Shown piece after piece: positions 1-12,593 of a stretch of 64,000 bases of DNA (the stretch's first letter is position 1; every line of letters begins with the position of its first letter). This DNA is from Smallanthus sonchifolius (lineage: Eukaryota > Streptophyta > Magnoliopsida > Asterales > Asteraceae), in NCBI GenBank assembly GCA_023525975.1, contig CM042018.1, forward strand, positions 73,725,001 to 73,789,000. The letters are read 5' to 3'. The position numbers and the translations under genes are program-made. A model generated the notes under the pieces. It did no database searches, was not told the origin of the DNA, and was given only the letters and a program-made list of their open reading frames with translations.

Positions 1-1255
1 GTGTGTATATATATACATATAAAGCTTATATAACCCAAATTCAAGAATAAAAGGTGAAATAACGATCTTTTTACAAAAGTCAGAAACAAAACTAACTTAG
101 GTATACGTTTTGTAACCAAATCACCAAATCTTCACCAAAATTATAAACTAGTAAGTGTTACATAGAGATGGACTCATTTTTATGTGTAGGTTATATTTTT
201 ATGATTTTAAAGAAAGCTATTCCAACCATGGTGAACCATTTGCTAAAACTAGAAATATGGCATAATAAGGAGGTGTAAAGATGAATTATTTACCACTAGC
301 CAAGCTAGGAAAGACACTAAAATGAATGAATGTAGGAGGCTTGAATGGTTTGTAGATGCTCCAAGAACACTTGTAAACCCTTGAAACCTTGAAAGCTTCA
401 CTTGATCTTTACTAAATGGATTTTGAAATTTGAAAAGGAAATGAAAATAGTATTGTTGTTGAGACGTGAGTAGAGAAAGAAAAGAAAGGATGTGATTGAG
501 AATTTTGACTTTGAATGGATGAGGTGAATGATAAATGTGGTAAGGTCATTTACCTAATTCTTGAAGGCAAAAAGTATGGTCACATGCTTAAACAATTAAA
601 ATGGAGATGTTTGAATTGATAAGTGGGGCCTCATCCATGATTTCGGCAGAAGAAGTCAAATGGGGTGTGGTTTGGGTTAACTAATTTACTAATCATGTTT
701 AGGTATTAACTAATTAGCCCATTAGGTGTGTTAAGCCCAAGTTGAGTTTTAAGTGGTAATTTAACATGGTTTAGGTTTTTAACGGTACTAGGATTAGAAT
801 TTAACTAGTTAGAGGCTAGTTTAGTTAAAAATAAAATATTCAAATCACGGGTTGTATAATTCGTTGATGTGATTATTCGTAGGTATAAGTGCGTAAAGGT
901 AATGCTACACGGTAATATCTTCGAAAGGGTTCGTTATTTAACTTTACGTATATTATAATTTTTAGTCTAAAAAAAGAATTTATTGGCCAACGTAAAGTTT
1001 GTGTATTATATATATATATATATATCTAGATATTTTCTGGTTATTTAATTAAATCACCAACGTTCGCATTAGATTGGTTATACGGGTATGTGAACCGGTA
1101 ACTCCTAAAATTACCAAAATATGAAATAATCAACGTATGGTATTTGCTAGACATTTAATGCCCTAATTTATGAAATTAGGTGGATCACGAAATATGAATA
1201 ATATAAACACATTTAAAATAGGTACGGATATCGACCTGAAATGTCGGGTGTCACA
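1..1255 (-). mobile_element. Partial gypsy LTR (element E), LTR start at 1255, cut by window edge
   Basis: Read on the minus strand, an LTR-like start TGTGACACCCGACATTTCAG begins at 1255. It closely resembles the start of the gypsy B LTR at 22967 (TGTGACACCCAGCATTTCAG), and homology continues for about 250 bases, including the AATAACCAGAAAATAT stretch and a TA-rich run near 1006-1030. No coding sequence is visible. The LTR appears inserted into the LTR of element D, because D-type sequence starts directly to its right. The other end lies outside the window, so the target duplication cannot be checked. Confidence 0.6.
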
Positions 1256-3850
1256 ACACATGTATTAGACAACATATTACCATGAGCCGCAATCAAAGCC
1301 TCGACAAAACAAAAATAAAGTACCCAATACGAAAGTCTAATGCAAACAACCACCTAAAAATTGGCTAGCTCTGCGCCCAAGTGACCCTACAAGTCCGGTT
1401 AGCGCGACCAACCATGGTCAACACAAGTAGTACTACCCAAAATTCTCAATGGCTACACTCAGCTAATTGATTGCCCAAAATTGGGAACTTTAAGACATTA
1501 AAAAAAATAACTCATGTATTTATTTATCCTATAACGTGTGACTAAAATAAATAAAGAAACAGCTTTCCCCAAAAAACAGTAAACATTAAGTAAAGTGGGG
1601 TCGCGAAACTCACCTAAACAACGTCGGTGAATAGTGTGACTTAGTCAACAAAAAACGCAAAGTATGATTAACAACCAAATTCTAGCAAAGTACGGCTAAA
1701 TCCATAGAAGCAACAAAAACAAGTGTCCTAACCGAGTCCTACTAATCAAATAGGCACAAACAATGCATTTAGGACTCCTAAAATATCTGACCAAGTCAAG
1801 AAAACAAAAGTGGTTATGCAACCTATTGCATATCGAAAACCGTGCATACGCGTACGAACCGTTTAAAATTGTAAAACCGGCTTTTATATAAATACGTGAC
1901 ATCAAAACTTAAAGTTTAAGTTTTAATAAAGTACATAAGTAGTTATAAAAATTTATTAGATAAGATATTAAGTCACGGTTTCGTTCGTCAAAAAGCGCTG
2001 TTAGGCGCGTAAAGTCCGGTTTATGGTCAAAAGTCCGATTCGTTCGAAATTAGGGTTCTAGTGTGATCTTAGCTTCCAAAATAAAAGTCCAAACTTAAGT
2101 TTTTAATATGTCATAAACTTCTGTCCAAAACTTATAAAAATTTTATAAATAAATTTTTATACCAAAAATCCTCCAAATGATCATTTTTATAAATATTTAA
2201 TGTTTCATAATTCCAAAACCACACATAGACACAAAATAAATGTTTGAAACTTTTATCAAATATTAGTATACGTGAAAAGTAATTACTGACCAAGTTTCAT
2301 AATTTTTAAACATTCAGAATATTTATTATGAATATAATATTCTTGAAAATAAATAAATCCAAGAAAATGTTAATTCCATAAACTATCAATAATGCACCAA
2401 ATGTTTACCAGGACAGTTATATGTCCATATGTAGATCCATTAAAAATGTTAATTCCATAAACCAACCAAAAGTATATAATCCAATTTCCACATGTTAAAA
2501 CTTAATAAATACAAAATACATACTTAGACACCTCCAAAATTCATGAAATTTGGACAGGAGTGTTTTTGTACCATAAACTAACTAATGACCAATGTTTAGA
2601 TTTTTCCCAAACTTGAAAGTATTTTTCCCAATTACCTTGCATTAAATCATATTAAATTTGTATTAAATCTAGTAAATAATCCACTTGGAGTTAGATTGCC
2701 AAACTTTGCAGATCTTATTTTCAATGTATATACTTTAGTTTAAAAAAAATTCGGAAGCTAGATCATACTTTAAAAAATCATCACCAAGAACATTCATGTT
2801 TTTGGTTTCACTAATTGAATGATCTCACAAAAACAAGTTATTCCTCAAGATAGTAGCTTGTTGATGATGTTATAGAGGCTTCCAATCTCCTGGAATCTTA
2901 GTGAAATCAACCTATAATCATTGATGGTTCCCAACAACAACAAATTTAAAATCAAGATTTTAATGAAGAACATCATGAAGAACACATGGTGTTCTTGAGT
3001 TTTTATCAAAATTTTTCTAGAAATCAGCCCATATAATATCATCATGGAGGTGTAAAAATCAAAATCATCCATGAATCATTGTTCAAAAACATGATCTAAA
3101 GCTTTACAACAAGATTCAAACATCAAAAACTCAATAAAACCCAAAATCAAAGTGAGATGTGTGTGGGTGTTCTTGATGATCACAAGATCATCCATGCATG
3201 AAACAAAATCATGTTTTTGATCATAAAAATACCTTGTAATCAGCTTTTAATCCCCGGAACAAAGCTAGAAAATCAAAGAAATTTGTATATGTTCTTGAGA
3301 AATTGGAAGAGAGAAAACAAAAGGGTGTGGGTGGGGTTTTAAATAAATAGATGGAGTGTAGTGGGTCTTGTATAAAAGTGGGTACCAAATTGGTTAAACG
3401 GTTAAAAACGCGGTATAATACCCGAATAAAATTTTACACCCGAAACTTTTAAAATTCACTAAAAATGCTACTTTTTAACGGATGTCTCAAATATAAAATA
3501 AAAACGTTTGTTTGAATAATTTTAGAACTTGAAACGAAATATTAAACGCGCGAACCATCAATGATCGTTGATTTCTAAGATTCACCGAAGCGGTTAGAAA
3601 TAAAATAATATATAGTTCATCATCAACTTAAATATAAATAAAAAAATATATATATAAAATTTATTTTTGAGGTATAATTTTTGCCATTTATATTTTACGC
3701 GTTAGCGTTTCACGCGGTGTATGTACTTAATCGGGTATTCTAGTTGTGAACTTAGTGTTCGTATAAGGTAAAGTTCCTAAAACTTCTAGAAACACAACAA
3801 AACATAGAACTATAAATTATAAGATATAAAAAATATAAAAATTCAAGAAA
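1256..3850 (-). repeat. LTR of element D, left part, split by copia A
   Basis: This A+T-rich stretch has no believable gene. Read on the minus strand it continues the LTR start found at 52014-51990 on the far side of copia A. It carries a TATTTAAAA-type box (around 3335-3350) followed by a pyrimidine-rich leader (around 3300-3320), and a splice-donor-like AGGTGAGTTT (1606-1615). It also shares the motif TTGGTCGCGCTAACC with the gypsy B LTR, supporting a related gypsy family. It stops at the start of element E, so the LTR end is missing. The two small ORFs here (1696-1905, 2845-3072) are chance frames. Confidence 0.55.
1606..1615 (-). promoter_or_regulatory. Splice-donor-like site in LTR D
   Basis: Minus strand reads TTTAGGTGAGTTTCGCG followed by CCCC. 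The same AGGTGAGTT plus CCCC arrangement occurs in the LTRs of gypsy B (24348), F (54508) and gypsy C (55830). A functional role is inferred only. Confidence 0.3.
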
Positions 3851-3855
3851 CGGTG

Positions 3856-4344
3856 TGTAGGTCCACATGACTCATCTCAGATCGATCTCGTGACAAGACG
3901 TCTCGATAACACGGAGTGCGGAATCCTACCGTATTAACGTTTGTATATCAATTGACAAATGAAACCATAGGTAAATAAACTTCTCTTTTTATATCACCAA
4001 ACACATAGAGTTTACAAGATTCACATAATACACTTGTTCAACTCTCTAGAACAGAATCTGTAAACACCTATTTATAGACACAAACTCTGCAATAGGCGAA
4101 CTTATAAAGATGGTTAGGCGAACTTCAAGTTCGCCTCACATGAGACTAGGCGAACTTAATCGCCTCTAATAGGCTAGGCGAACTTAACAAGTTCTCCTCT
4201 AATAGGCTAAGCGAACTTAACAAGTTCGCCTCTAGCAGAACTTGTTCTATCACTTAGACAAAATCTATACAATTACATAAAAACATAAAGACAATAAGAC
4301 CTAAACTATTACAAAGCTTTTTTCATACATTCTATGTCCTAATA
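3856..4344 (-). repeat. Copia A 3' LTR (489 bp)
   Basis: It matches 51522-51984 with small indels. It contains a cluster of the palindrome CGAACTTAACAAGTTCG (about 4093-4230) and, on the minus strand, a TATA box (CTATAAATAG, 4068-4077). Confidence 0.9.
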
Positions 4345-4358
4345 GACTCCCCCTTGAC
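4345..4358 (-). other. Copia A polypurine tract
   Basis: Minus strand GTCAAGGGGGAGTC directly precedes the 3' LTR. This is the expected position and composition of the plus-strand DNA primer. Confidence 0.8.
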
Positions 4359-4388
4359 AATAGCTTGATCTTCTGTCTTCAGTCTTTA

Positions 4389-6870
4389 TCACGAGCTCTT
4401 CCAGTTATCTAGTAATCTGCTTCCTGCGTACACTCCATATCTCTGACATATCTCCAACACTCTTTTATACTGCAATCCTTGTTCTCTCCATTCATCAGTA
4501 AACATAATCTCATTCTTTCTTAACGTCCTTTGATCTTTCTTTGAGAAGTTAATAAGATTCATTGCATCATAGAAACTAACAATGACCTTATTATCTTTAT
4601 CATCAATCCTAGCTTCACCAGTATTCACATCTACAAACCACCATTTCATATTCCGCAGAATATCTTATGGTATTTTCTTCAATGGTATCTTCTGTACAAC
4701 ACGTACTGGCTTGAACTTATACTTCCAAGTCACAATCTCAGTCTTTAGATCTACAATCTTCACTCTTTTTCCTTTCTGTGGCTTTAATCTTTCATACTTC
4801 CCTGATCCACCTTCTCTATTAATCAGGTTGGCAATCACATCGGCTAACCCACACTTTGATCTATTAATCAGTGGTTTCGTAGCTAGACCATTCATTTCAC
4901 ACCTTGGCAAGGTATTGAAATACTTGATCCTAGGCTTTAAGTATTGAACACCATCAGATCTTTTAAGAGCATACAACTTCGTGTCATCATCATAAAACCA
5001 ACTTATGATTCTTCCAATACACCTCTCTTTATTCACATATCGTTCTTTTTGAGCAGGTTGTATAGGTGACTTTGGTAGTACTTTCATCCAACTGTTAATT
5101 ACTTCTCTCCACTGTTCTCTAGTCATTCCTGTATTTCTATACATCAAAGGTTCTTCATTCAGCTTAGGAGACACAGTATGAGAAGTATCAACATCAAAAT
5201 CTATCTTGGATTGAGCAGTATCATCAGGTGTAGTAATATCTTCACCAGAGTCCATAGAATCTGTTACTCCATCATAAGAAAATTCAGGAATAACATCATC
5301 TTGGATGAAGTTATATGGTACATTCAGACCATCACTGCTTTCATATTTAACTTTATCTTTACTCTTTTCTATATCAATCTCTCCTTCTTCAACTTTATTT
5401 TCCATCACATCATCTTCAACATCATCAAATAATTCGTCAATATCATCCAGACATTCTAACTTCTCAGCTTCTTCTTCTTCAAAATCAGCAAAGAATTCCA
5501 ATAATAAAATTTCTTCTTCATTCACTCCAGAATCATTATTGTTTCCTTCAATAGTATGTGATGTCGACTCTCCCTGAGCTTTTGATATTGGATTCACGTC
5601 AGCGTATTGACGATCACCCTCAACATTACCACTAGGATCATTGTCATCATTATCCTTTCGTTGAATTGACTTAGCATGACAAGTATCATGTATCCTTAAC
5701 TCCCCCTGAGCGTCAAGACGCTCAACAAGTTTGGACACTAATAACTGCATGTCAGCAATCTGTGTAGCTTGAGCTTGAAGAACCAACTGTCTCTGAGTAT
5801 CAGTAGACACAAGAGTATCTACCTGAGTATGCAAAGCAAGCACATGTGATTCAAGGAAGGTAATCCTTTCAGAATCAAATGGCTTTGAAGGACCAGCGTC
5901 AGATGAGTGTGGAACATGTAGAGAAATCACCGGAGATGGATGTTTTGATGAAGGAGGTGTAACCAGTAAGGAAGCAACAAAAGAAGCGTCCTCAACACCT
6001 TGAGATGAATAAGCAGCAGCAATAGAAGCAGACATAAGCTTCTGAGCTTTTGGAACTGGAATAACATCACTATCCGAGTTAGAACTCTCATCAATTAAAG
6101 TTCTCTTGCCAAGTACTGATCCAGAAGGAGGATTTCGAACAGACTTACGTCTCGGCTTTCTGGCTTTAGATTTAATGCGTTTTCCCGCATTTGCCAATGG
6201 CAAAGTAGCCAATCTCTCATAATGACCTGAGCTAAAATCTCTAGACGAATCAGAGTCAGTAGCCTCAGAATCAGGTAAAATAGTATCATCGGAACTCGTA
6301 TCCACCACATTTCCTTCATCTTCATGAATAGGTGAGTTCAAAGCTTCATTATCAAAATCTTCTATATTCACACCCAAATCTTGTTCATTATCTTAAGCAA
6401 TATCTTCTTGAATTGCTTCATTAACAGGAATGTGAACATGTTCATGTGGAATTGGAACTTGTTGTTGTTGAATAGGAACTTCTTGTTGTTGTACCTGAGC
6501 TTGAACTTGTTGCGGTTGTTGTGGTTGTTGTACTTGATTCTTGACTTGTCCTTGTACTAACTCCTTAGGATGAAACCAATTATCATTAAGTGGCTCAACA
6601 TAATCAGGATTGATTAAGTCACCAAACAAAGGAGTCAGAACAGGAATCAAAGCAACATTTTGTTGTTTAACCTTAGTACAATCAGTAAAGATTCTTTTAG
6701 ACATAGGAGTCAAGGTCAAATGGATTGGATGCTGAGGTAAATCTGGAATTAAATGATTCAGAATCATTTGCAAGAACCTAGGGTACATAAGAAACCCTTG
6801 ACGTTCTAGAGGATTGATTTGCATGACCAACTCACGGTATATATACAAAGCAAAGTTAAACCGTTTGTTC
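4389..6870 (-). pseudogene. Copia A accessory 3' ORF, C-terminal part (after Athila insertion)
   Basis: One minus-strand frame runs from the Athila junction (6870) to 4389, broken only by in-frame TAA codons at 6393-6395 and 4665-4667. It resumes exactly the frame of 42374-41873. Visible order: a conserved GFLMYPRFLQ segment (near 6795), a Gln-rich stretch (about 6430-6550), a long acidic and Ser-rich low-complexity part (5100-6350), and two C-terminal aromatic modules, one starting IISWFYDDD (about 5015) and one starting MKWWFVDVN (4649). Copia B carries a homologous ORF after pol with the same order of parts. SIRE elements are known for an extra ORF here, often called env-like, but I see no clear signal peptide or fusion peptide, so the function is unknown. 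Confidence 0.75.
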
Positions 6871-6875
6871 AGGGT

Positions 6876-8566
6876 TGATGTTCTAAACGTAGTTATTAAA
6901 ATATTAACTAAGTTAACCTATTCTAGAAACTAAGTTATACTCTAGACTCTCTAAAACTCGACTAAACTACTAACCGGCAAGTGAACCGATCGACTCTAGT
7001 ACAACTAAATAAGTCCGGAAATCGAACCCACGAAACTCTATTTATTACGTAAATTAGACTCACTTAAACAGACTGACTGACACGACTAATTGTTTTTATA
7101 TTTTGGGGGGGGGGTTTGTCTAAAATCCTAAGAGAAAGGCGATTAAATTACTATCAATTGACTAAATTACCTAAGACACGAAGGTGATTTTGGGTTTTAC
7201 TTCAAATGACGATGGGTAACTACCTAGACTGGAATCCTGGGATACTTCATGCTATACTTTTAACGGATGCAAGTTAATAAGGAACCGGGATCATAAATTT
7301 CTAATCTCTTGAGACACCGAACAGGACTCCCGACCCTTTTCGGGAAGACACCTAAGGAACTCTGAAGGCTGCTGAAAACACCAGTTGATCTAGACTTCCT
7401 CTCGGTTATCTAAATGTTTATGTAAAGTACCCTAATATGACCTACACCCTCTCGGGTTGTAAACCTAGGATGACTTGGGTTCTTGATTCGACTCGATAGA
7501 CAAATATTAGCAAGGCAACTATGACAGACTTCTCTCAAAGACCACCCTAGCAATTTACCAATTTAGACCTATCAATAATCTCGCACCTCTCGGCTATTAA
7601 GATTAGTATAACACCTAGACCCATTCAATTATCAAATATAGCTTCTAAGGTATTTTGGCCAATTAACCCAACAAATCACAACGCAAGTTAATGATCTAGC
7701 ATGACCCTATTACGCGAAAGACATTCACCAAAGATCATACGAAGCAATATATAACAATTAGAATAATTCTAAGCATGCATATTCAACGAATCAATAATCA
7801 AGTTTGCTACTTTATCATGAAATCCAAAATTAACAAGCATCCAATATAAAAATCACAACTTTAGCATCCCATTCATCATAGTCTAGGTAGTTTATCTAAT
7901 TTAGCTACTCATCATTATCCAAATCAAAGACGCAATTTCAACAAAGTGGAAAGACATGGTAAAAATTAAGAAAACAAAGAATTGATAAACCCGGATAGCC
8001 AAATCACGAGCTTGATCGATCCTATGACTCCAACCTTCAACCGTTTCTCCTTCTTGCTTGAAATTGCTCCAAAATTTCCCCAAAATTCGTCCTAGATTCT
8101 CCAAAATCGGCTAGGTTTTCTCAAGAATATGATTGAGATGTATTTATACCCCAATCTAGCCTCAACCCACCTGAAAGTCGAAACATTCTGTGGAAAATAG
8201 GCTTTCGCCACCCGCGGAGCCCATTGGCTTCCATTCTCGTGGGTGGCGAGTATTTAATTTCTGTGTTTGTGTTGCAAACTCTCTCGCGGCCCGCGACGGA
8301 CAACCCCTGACCTTCTCGCGGGTGGCGAGAAGGTGTTTCTTCTCGAATTTCATGCTTTTAATTGACTCTTGACCTCCCGATCTCTTCCGGTACTCGGTTT
8401 TGTATATTTTTGACTCGTTTTCTGCCCATTTCAGCAACAACTATCACTCGAGACCTGGTAAACACAAATGGATCAGCAGTAACAAATTCTAACTAAAAAC
8501 TAAAAGAAAACTAAACAAAACCACTCAAACTAAACACGATAAATGGGTGTATTTTGCAATACATCA
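6876..8566 (-). repeat. Athila 3' LTR (1691 bp)
   Basis: On the minus strand it starts TGATGTATTGC and ends GAACATCA. It contains a TATA box (GGTATAAATA, 8141-8150), a G homopolymer run (around 7105-7114), and GC-rich near-palindromes of the type CTCGCGGGTGGCGAG at 8205-8335. ORFs at 7901-8440 are translations of LTR sequence, not genes. Confidence 0.92.
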
Positions 8567-8580
8567 AATATCCCCACACT
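8567..8580 (-). other. Athila polypurine tract
   Basis: Minus strand AGTGTGGGGATATT directly precedes the 3' LTR. Two similar copies lie upstream at about 9449-9465 and 9834-9845. Confidence 0.75.
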
Positions 8581-9842
8581 TACTCTTTTTTCGTCCCTGA
8601 AAAAGAATTATGTATACGGAATCATAGTCAGGTAGAAACTTGGTTCTCAAAAACTCAGTTATTTTAATTAAAGCTTAGTGACGTGTTAGCTGTGATTGCA
8701 AATATATTATCCTCTTAAACCCAAATCCGGTATCCAAGTTCCTTATCATGTTTATTTAATTTAAGTTCAATCAGATTATCTAGGGTCTCACGCATCGGAA
8801 GCTATAGTTTCATCTAACCCCACCTCAAGCTTATGGAACAAAAGGAACAACCAATTGATTATTTCCTAACCGTCTTATGCTTTAAAAATTAAAAGAATTA
8901 ACATCAAAATTTTCTCATTTTTTTTTTTAGAGAAATCACGAGCACACAATATTCATACCTAACCCAGAGGTTGTTTCAATCAGAGTCACCATCCACAAGA
9001 GCGACAACGTGAGCATCGGTAATCATATCATTTTATTTTAACTTATCCTAGCAGGAATTTCAATCAGAGTCACCATCCCCAAGAGCAATTCCATACGCAT
9101 CGTTATTTTATATGCTATTTTTTTTTCGATAAAAATTCTAAGATTTTAAAACTTATAACGGCATTCCTTATACTATTTGTGGCGGTATCGACTTCCAACT
9201 TCTCCTAGATGATAACCCACAAATATCCCAACATTAGATATATTTAAGCTCAAAGGAAACTTCTCAATTGGTCGGGCCTACCCACATATCCCAAACTAGA
9301 CACGCTTTCACTTTATTTATAATCTCATATTCAAAACCAAGTAAAAACCCGACTTTACTATCATTTTCCGTGCTTGTAATTGCAAACTTCTAAAACAGAG
9401 ACATTTTCCAATTATATATATATATATTTTATCAATGAAAAATTAAATGTCCCATCCCCACACTTAAATGTTGCATTGTCCCTAATGCAGGAATGGAAAG
9501 AAATGAAAATACAAGATATACAACTGGAAAAGACTTAGCTGGTAATAAAGCAAGACTGTCAACGTGCCAGTCAATTTCCACTAGTGCCCTCCATACCGAA
9601 CGTGCCCAGCCAACAATCCTCATTTATCACACACGAACGGAAGCGGCAACATCACAACAACCTAAACATAATAAAAATACTCGCAGAGAAAACCATTCAG
9701 TATGTTCAAGCCAAACACAAACCAACCAAACCAACCCACCCAATGTATCAATGTATTAAAACATCACAAACCATAGAAACTGAAAACATCATAACCGAAA
9801 AATAAATAGAAAGGACACAATAACAGTTGCATCATCCCCACA
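8581..9842 (-). other. Athila 3' non-coding region between env-like ORF and 3' LTR
   Basis: No gene is supported. On the plus strand it shows two similar blocks, TCAATCAGAGTCACCATCC at about 8977 and again at about 9061, suggesting a short duplication. A T-rich run and the internal purine tract AGTGTGGGGATGGG (minus strand, 9451-9464) are also visible. Confidence 0.5.
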
Positions 9843-11330
9843 CTATTCTTCGTCCTCTTCACTCTCAGCCTCAAAAATCGGAAACTCTGGTGGTGAGCGG
9901 TCGGCACCATACTGACCTGAGCTGCCCAGTTGTCCATAAGAACCATACTGACCATAACCACCGTACCGCTGACCACTCGACCCCTGAGGCGCGAAAAAAC
10001 TCAGGACATTCATATTCATGTTTCCCATCATATACCTCAGTGCCTCCTCCTGACGTTGCTGCCCAGTAGAAAGCAGCGTCCTGATCTCATTATGGCCAGT
10101 GGTCATCAACCAATGTAAGTCCCTAAACCCATGCTCCATCCTATCATACATCGAATCCAATGTGAGGGGGTCCGGTCGTGGCTGTTGGAGAGGATACTCT
10201 GGTGCTGGCCTCTCAGACCGATGCAATGGTCTCTGATAACAGGTCGGTATCCCAGACTACATAGCTGCTGCAGCCTCAGATCCTGCTGGTGGTTGACCCT
10301 TTGGCCCTGCTCGAATCGGTTCCCAACTAGGCGGTTCATGCATACTGAGAATCCCTGCATACTGTAATTCTCTAACCCCCATCATAACTGTAACTGGCCC
10401 ATCTTTCAAATACCTCGCCTCATATTTGTCAAACACCCCAAGACTTTCAGCAATTCTAGTCATATAAGGCCCCATGTAGATACCAGCATCCGGACCACCC
10501 CTCCAGGTCCTTTTCATGGACCATGCGATAATACTGGCCACATTTGCAGGCCTCTGCTCCACCTTACACAACAAACAAAACAGATCAACCTGGTTGATCT
10601 TATTCTCCCCCGAGCCTCTGCCAACAAGTGTCGCTGTCAAGATCTTATGAATATACCTGTAGACCGGATCGATAATTTCTGAATTCAACATACTCCCTGA
10701 GAAGGGAGCATTTGAGATAGTACCCCAAAACCTAACCAGATCATTCCTCACCAAGCTGTAATCATGCTGCTTCCTAAAGACACCCCTCACACTAGTGATA
10801 AACTCCGGTGTTTGAACCTCTGCCTGTGTATATAACTGAGTAGCCACTGCAAATTGGGGCATGGTCATCTCGTACACCTGTCTACCCAGAGAAAACAAGA
10901 CTGCATCATGTTGCTCAAAATTTCCCTGCTTGTACCTGAAAGTAGCATGGAACTCTAAAGTTACCTCCTCATATTGTGGAGCCATACAACACAATGCAGC
11001 CCTGAACTTATCACCCAGCAACGCCTCGATCCTATCTCTTTGGCCAATGTTATCTAGAAGCGTCCAATCGATCGTCCTAAATTGTAGTAGATTTGTATTA
11101 ATCAAGGTATCCAATTTCCGCGATTCCCGAGTTCCCAACTCAAATTGCAAAAGCGGGTGTTCTCGAAGCCTCGTGACTCTACAGTTAGGGATACGTTCTC
11201 TGGTATGATACTTGATCATCCTTTGACCCAGATTTGGATTATAGTCCTGCTCAGCCGCGTCCCCTCGCGGGCGCGGTGTTGGGCCTCTTCGCTTCCTTCC
11301 TGATCTACTTGACGAACCTTCACATGACAT
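9843..11330 (-). pseudogene. Athila env-like / ORF-1-type protein, one in-frame stop
   Basis: The ATG at 11330-11328 opens a frame starting MSCEGSSSRSGRKRRG. It runs to a TAG at 10257-10259 and then, in the same frame, on to 9843, about 495 codons in all. The first part (about 355 residues) has a basic N-terminus followed by a folded-looking segment typical of the ATHILA ORF-1 family. The part after the stop is Gly/Tyr/Gln-rich with an acidic tail. Position after integrase fits the env-like gene of Athila. Just before the ATG the sequence TTCATGTGCAG resembles a splice acceptor, which would suit expression from a spliced message. I see no convincing transmembrane anchor, so a true envelope role is unproven. 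Confidence 0.75.
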
Positions 11331-12593
11331 ATCTGCACATGAATAATCAAACAAAGAAAAGAAAAGCAGAAAGTCAGTATTCACAAACTATTTTATTTAT
11401 TTATTTATTTTTTTTAATAAAATATCAACCGTATAGCATTTCAATCGTGGTTGCACCAGAAAACCTGAAGTTACAAACACTTTGGGCGACAATTTACAAG
11501 AACTAATTATAAGTTTAGACTAAACTCGCCCGAATGGGAATTGAGTACGGGCGAGTAGCCTTTAACCTGTCAAAACATAAAATTACCCAAAAACTAGCCT
11601 GAAAGAAAAACAAAAAAAAAACAAAACAAAAAAAAATAAAAACGACTCACTAACTAGACTCACTAACTAGACTCAATGTACATTACCTCCCTCGGCACTT
11701 TAATTGTCCCCAATTAAACCTAAATGCCACAACAAACCGACATTGAGTACAGAGCTTAAGTTATCCCGAACCAAACCATCTCAATTTCTGAATGTTCCTA
11801 AACCAAGTCACCGGCACAGACACAACCAAAACAACCCCGAACTTACCCATCCACACTGCATTTATCATCAAAGACCCAAACTAACTAAACGACACGATGA
11901 AGAACCGACAACTAAACATGCAAAACTACCCACTACCGATCAAAACTCGAAGACTAAAAGATTACAAAATTACAAAATACAAGAAAACATACCTGGAGAG
12001 CGAGTTAATCAGTAAGAAAACTAAGAAACAAGAGGTACACCCAGAACCCCGTGAAAATATATGCTGGTGAGTGAACAAATGAGTAGTTTCTGGTGATTTT
12101 CAGGTATAGGATGATATGATAGGTGTAAGAGGGTCAAAAATGGTGAATGGGGTGTAAAAATGGTGGATTTGTGGTGGAGGCCGTAAGGTATTTTAGGGTT
12201 TGTAAGGAGAAAAGTGATTGCAGGTTTGGGGAAGAGAGGTTTTGTTCTGAAGAGAAGGGGGGCTCGCGGCCCGCGGCGAGTTTTGGGGTGTGTCTCGCCG
12301 GTGGCGAGGAGACTCGCGGCGCGCGACCTAAATATTAAATCCCTCGCGGGTGGCGAGGGGCCTATTTCAACAGAAAGTTTCGAGATTTTGCTAGCTCCAT
12401 GCCTTAGAAAAAATTTTAAGTTTTCCAAACCTCCCAAAAACCCATTCCAAATAAAATCTAACACTGAGACTTACCTGGAAATTCGTTTTCCTGTCGATCG
12501 TTGCTCACCAACGGTGATGTTTTCCTGCACAAGACACAAAAACAAAAACTACGAAAAATTACAAACTTTACACTTGAGCTTTCACTCAAGACT
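11331..12593 (-). other. Athila spacer between integrase and env-like ORF
   Basis: No supported gene. It holds A-rich stretches (11580-11640), a doubled ACTCACTAACTAG motif (11644-11671), and GC-rich near-palindromes (12264-12360) of the same CTCGCGG / GGCGAG type as the LTR. ORFs here on either strand show no family features. Confidence 0.5.

Noticed and set aside
9493..10367. Plus-strand ORFs opposite the Athila env-like gene
   Set aside because: They are antisense shadows with low-complexity or overlapping frames and no family features.
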